DNA from: Actinomycetales bacterium
Lineage (GTDB): Bacteria > Actinomycetota > Actinomycetes > Actinomycetales > Actinomycetaceae
Direction: 5' to 3'
Length of the DNA stretch: 7,466 nucleotides
NCBI GenBank assembly: GCA_022838965.1
Contig: JALHDK010000097.1
Coordinates: 1-7,466 of the forward strand
Positions within the stretch are counted from its first letter, which is position 1. Each line of letters starts with the position of its first letter. Both the position numbers and the translations under genes were made by a program. Shown here in pieces: positions 5,925-7,466 of this stretch. The notes under the pieces are model-generated. The model saw only the letters and a program-made list of their open reading frames with translations, had not been told where the DNA came from and searched no databases.

Positions 5925-5945
5925 GCGGGATGACCCGCCTCCTTC
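5925..5945 (-). promoter_or_regulatory. rpsF ribosome-binding site with a spacer hairpin
   Basis: GAAGGAGG (5945-5938) is followed by GCGGG-TCAT-CCCGC directly before the ATG at 5924. The spacing is long for a plain site, and folding of this 5-bp stem would bring the two together. Alternatively, the upstream GACC (5949-5946) can pair with GGTC and loop out the Shine-Dalgarno. The two pairings share bases and exclude each other, which would allow a switch. The sequence is certain; the folding is inferred. Confidence 0.5.
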
Positions 5946-5955
5946 GGTCTCAGCG

Positions 5956-5974
5956 GTCACGGTCGGTCCGTGAC
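5956..5974 (-). other. Leader hairpin upstream of rpsF, possible S6:S18 autoregulatory site
   Basis: Seven perfect base pairs (GTCACGG with CCGTGAC) close a 5-base loop ACCGA in the predicted rpsF leader, about 30-50 bases before the start codon. In several bacteria the S6:S18 complex binds a structured rpsF leader with a CCG element and represses translation. The loop here contains CCG, but I cannot confirm the full motif, so the stem is certain and the role is a hypothesis. Confidence 0.4.
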
Positions 5975-6018
5975 AGGAGGATGTGGCCCGCGTTCACGCA
6001 CGCCGGGGCCGACCATCC

Positions 6019-6047
6019 AGTCTAGCCGATCGCGGCGTACCCACGAA
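6019..6047 (-). promoter_or_regulatory. Putative promoter of the rpsF operon
   Basis: On the minus strand TAGACT (6024-6019) is a good actinobacterial -10. A weak -35, TTCGTG (6047-6042), lies 17 bases upstream. The start site would be near 6012, leaving a leader of about 88 bases that carries the hairpin and the ribosome-binding site. It lies in the 154-base gap between ponA and rpsF. An inverted repeat GCGGCG/CGCCGC (6032-6037, 6049-6054) overlaps the -35 region. Confidence 0.5.
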
Positions 6048-6078
6048 CCGCCGCCTGGAGTCCGCCCGGCCTCACGCC

Positions 6079-7466
6079 TCACGGATTCTGATCGCCGCCG
6101 GGATTGCCGTCGGCGTTCCCCGGCTCGGTGGTGTCCGTGGGCGACGGCGTGGGCTCGCCCGTCGGCTCGCCTGTCGAATCCGGCCGGTTGCCAGGGCGGG
6201 TGGGCTCTTCGGTCGGCGACGGTTCCGGCGTCGTCTCCTCGGGGCTGGGCGACTCGGTGGGGGTCTGGGTCACCGGCGTTGGGGAGGGGGTGCGTGTGGG
6301 CGGCTTGATGGTGGGCTCCGGGAAGCCCTGCACCTCCACCCCGTCCAGCGCGACCTTCATGTAGTCGGTCCAGATCCGGGTGGGCCACGTCCCGCCCGCC
6401 ACGATCCGCACGCCGCCGAATCCGGTGAGTTCCTCCTCCTCGCCGTTCGGGCCGGTCTGGTACATGGCGACAACCGTCACCAGCTGGGGCACGAATCCCG
6501 CGAACCACGCCGAACGGTAGGACTGCGACGAACCCGTCTTGCCCGCCGCGGGGCGGCGCAGCTCGGCGGCCGTCTTGCCGGATCCGCCCTGCACCACGGC
6601 CTGCATCGCGTAGGTGGCGTTGGTGATGACCTCGGAGTCGACCACCCGTTCACCCTCCGAGTGCCCCCGGTAGCGGGTGTTCCCCCTCGAGTCCTCGACG
6701 CGGTCCACGATGTAGGGCTCGTGCCGCACCCCGCCGCTGGCGATGGTGCCATACGCCCGCACCATGTCGATCGCACGGGGGCTGGCCGGTCCGAGCACGT
6801 TGGAGGGCGAGTCGATCAGGCCGGGAGTGTCGGCGGGGATGCCCAGCCTCTCGGCGACATCAACCGTGCGCGCTGGTCCGTACTCCACATTGAGCTGCAC
6901 GTAGACGGTGTTCACCGAGTCCTGGGTGGCCCGGACGAGATCGATGCGGCCCCGGTTGACCGAGTCGTAGTTCCGGACCGTGTAGCCATCGATGGTCATG
7001 GGCGTGTAGGACTCGTAGGTGTCCCGGAGCGACGCGCCGTTCTCCAGCGCGGCGATCAGCGTGAACGGCTTGAAGGTGGAACCGCCCTGGGCGCGGTCCT
7101 GGGTGACCGCGTTCCGGGACTGGGTGACGAAGTCCGGGCCCCCGTAGAGCGCCACGATGCGGCCGGTCGCCGGGTCCATCGAGACGAGGCCGACGCGGTT
7201 GTTGGCCGGCCGGTCATCGGGCAGCTTGTCCACAGCGGCAACGGCGGCGTCCTGGCGGGGCTTCTCGATGGTGCTGATGATCCGCAGGCCCGCGGTGTCC
7301 ATCTCGGCCGGGCTGATGCCGGCCTTCTCGTTCAGTTCGGTGCGCACGGTGTCGAGCAGGTAGCCGTTGGGGCCGGCGAAGGTGTTGGTGGGCACGAATT
7401 CGATGGTCTGGGGGAACTCCTGGGCGTCCCGCTCCTCCTGCGTGATCCACCCGTCCTCGACCATGA
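6079..7466 (-). CDS. ponA: Class A penicillin-binding protein (transglycosylase/transpeptidase), 3' part
   Basis: The enzyme polymerises glycan strands and cross-links peptidoglycan outside the membrane. Only the last 461 or so codons are in the window; the membrane anchor and glycosyltransferase domain lie beyond the right edge, and the methionine near 7464 is internal. The transpeptidase domain is complete: the catalytic serine motif STFK at 129-132 of the visible part, SVN at 183-185 and KTG at 309-311, with GGSTFKPF, AAGKTGSS and WFAGFVPQLVTVV contexts typical of class A enzymes. Residues from about 382 to the end form an extracellular tail of Pro, Thr, Ser and Glu, common in actinobacterial PonA proteins and probably disordered. 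The stop is TGA at 6081-6079. In mycobacteria ponA1 lies just upstream of rpsF with two genes between; here they are adjacent. Confidence 0.95.
   Translation of the reverse strand, partial: MVEDGWITQEERDAQEFPQTIEFVPTNTFAGPNGYLLDTVRTELNEKAGISPAEMDTAGLRIISTIEKPRQDAAVAAVDKLPDDRPANNRVGLVSMDPATGRIVALYGGPDFVTQSRNAVTQDRAQGGSTFKPFTLIAALENGASLRDTYESYTPMTIDGYTVRNYDSVNRGRIDLVRATQDSVNTVYVQLNVEYGPARTVDVAERLGIPADTPGLIDSPSNVLGPASPRAIDMVRAYGTIASGGVRHEPYIVDRVEDSRGNTRYRGHSEGERVVDSEVITNATYAMQAVVQGGSGKTAAELRRPAAGKTGSSQSYRSAWFAGFVPQLVTVVAMYQTGPNGEEEELTGFGGVRIVAGGTWPTRIWTDYMKVALDGVEVQGFPEPTIKPPTRTPSPTPVTQTPTESPSPEETTPEPSPTEEPTRPGNRPDSTGEPTGEPTPSPTDTTEPGNADGNPGGDQNP

Noticed and set aside
5925..5960. GTG start for S6 at 5960
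   Set aside because: It would add 12 residues not found in homologues, starts inside a hairpin, and leaves the GGAGG at 5937-5941 unused.

Overview
The window is high-GC DNA whose proteins and gene order point to an actinobacterium. The conserved order ponA - rpsF - ssb - rpsR - rplI - dnaB, all on the minus strand here, is the block known from mycobacteria, streptomycetes and propionibacteria, where it usually lies fairly near the replication origin. The genus cannot be fixed from sequence alone. The cysteine-free S18 recalls some Propionibacteriaceae, but that is from memory.

Layout, in transcription order from right to left. At the right edge is the 3' two thirds of a class A penicillin-binding protein (6079-7466, 5' end outside the window). 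A leader with a promoter-like -10 and a perfect hairpin (about 5925-6024) precedes the ribosomal operon rpsF (5454-5924), ssb (4898-5437), rpsR (4581-4811) and rplI (4118-4564). The operon is closed by a 16-bp stem-loop terminator (4061-4097). A 390-base gene-free stretch follows, rich in DnaA-box-like TGTGGA motifs and carrying the likely dnaB promoter. Next comes dnaB (2291-3670), the replicative helicase.

Leftwards of dnaB the content changes from core to accessory. A 39-codon gene (1988-2107) with a very strong Shine-Dalgarno sequence encodes a Lys/Ser-rich peptide and is followed by a perfect 13-bp hairpin. Then comes a type I restriction-modification locus: hsdM (266-1888), overlapping by ATGA with the 5' part of hsdS. 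The HsdS-like reading is lost after about 57 codons (near position 99). The last 50 bases carry the end of an unrelated plus-strand reading frame, and a candidate insertion-sequence end lies between. The simplest reading is that a mobile element has broken hsdS inside its first target-recognition domain.

Functionally, the right part couples cell-wall synthesis, 30S/50S ribosomal proteins, single-strand DNA protection and replicative unwinding. The left part is a host-defence island that seems to have lost its specificity subunit. The points most worth checking are the disrupted hsdS, the DnaA-box cluster in front of dnaB, the zinc-ligand-free S18 in the core operon, the long Pro/Ala tail on S6, the rpsF leader structures and the small peptide gene beside hsdM.
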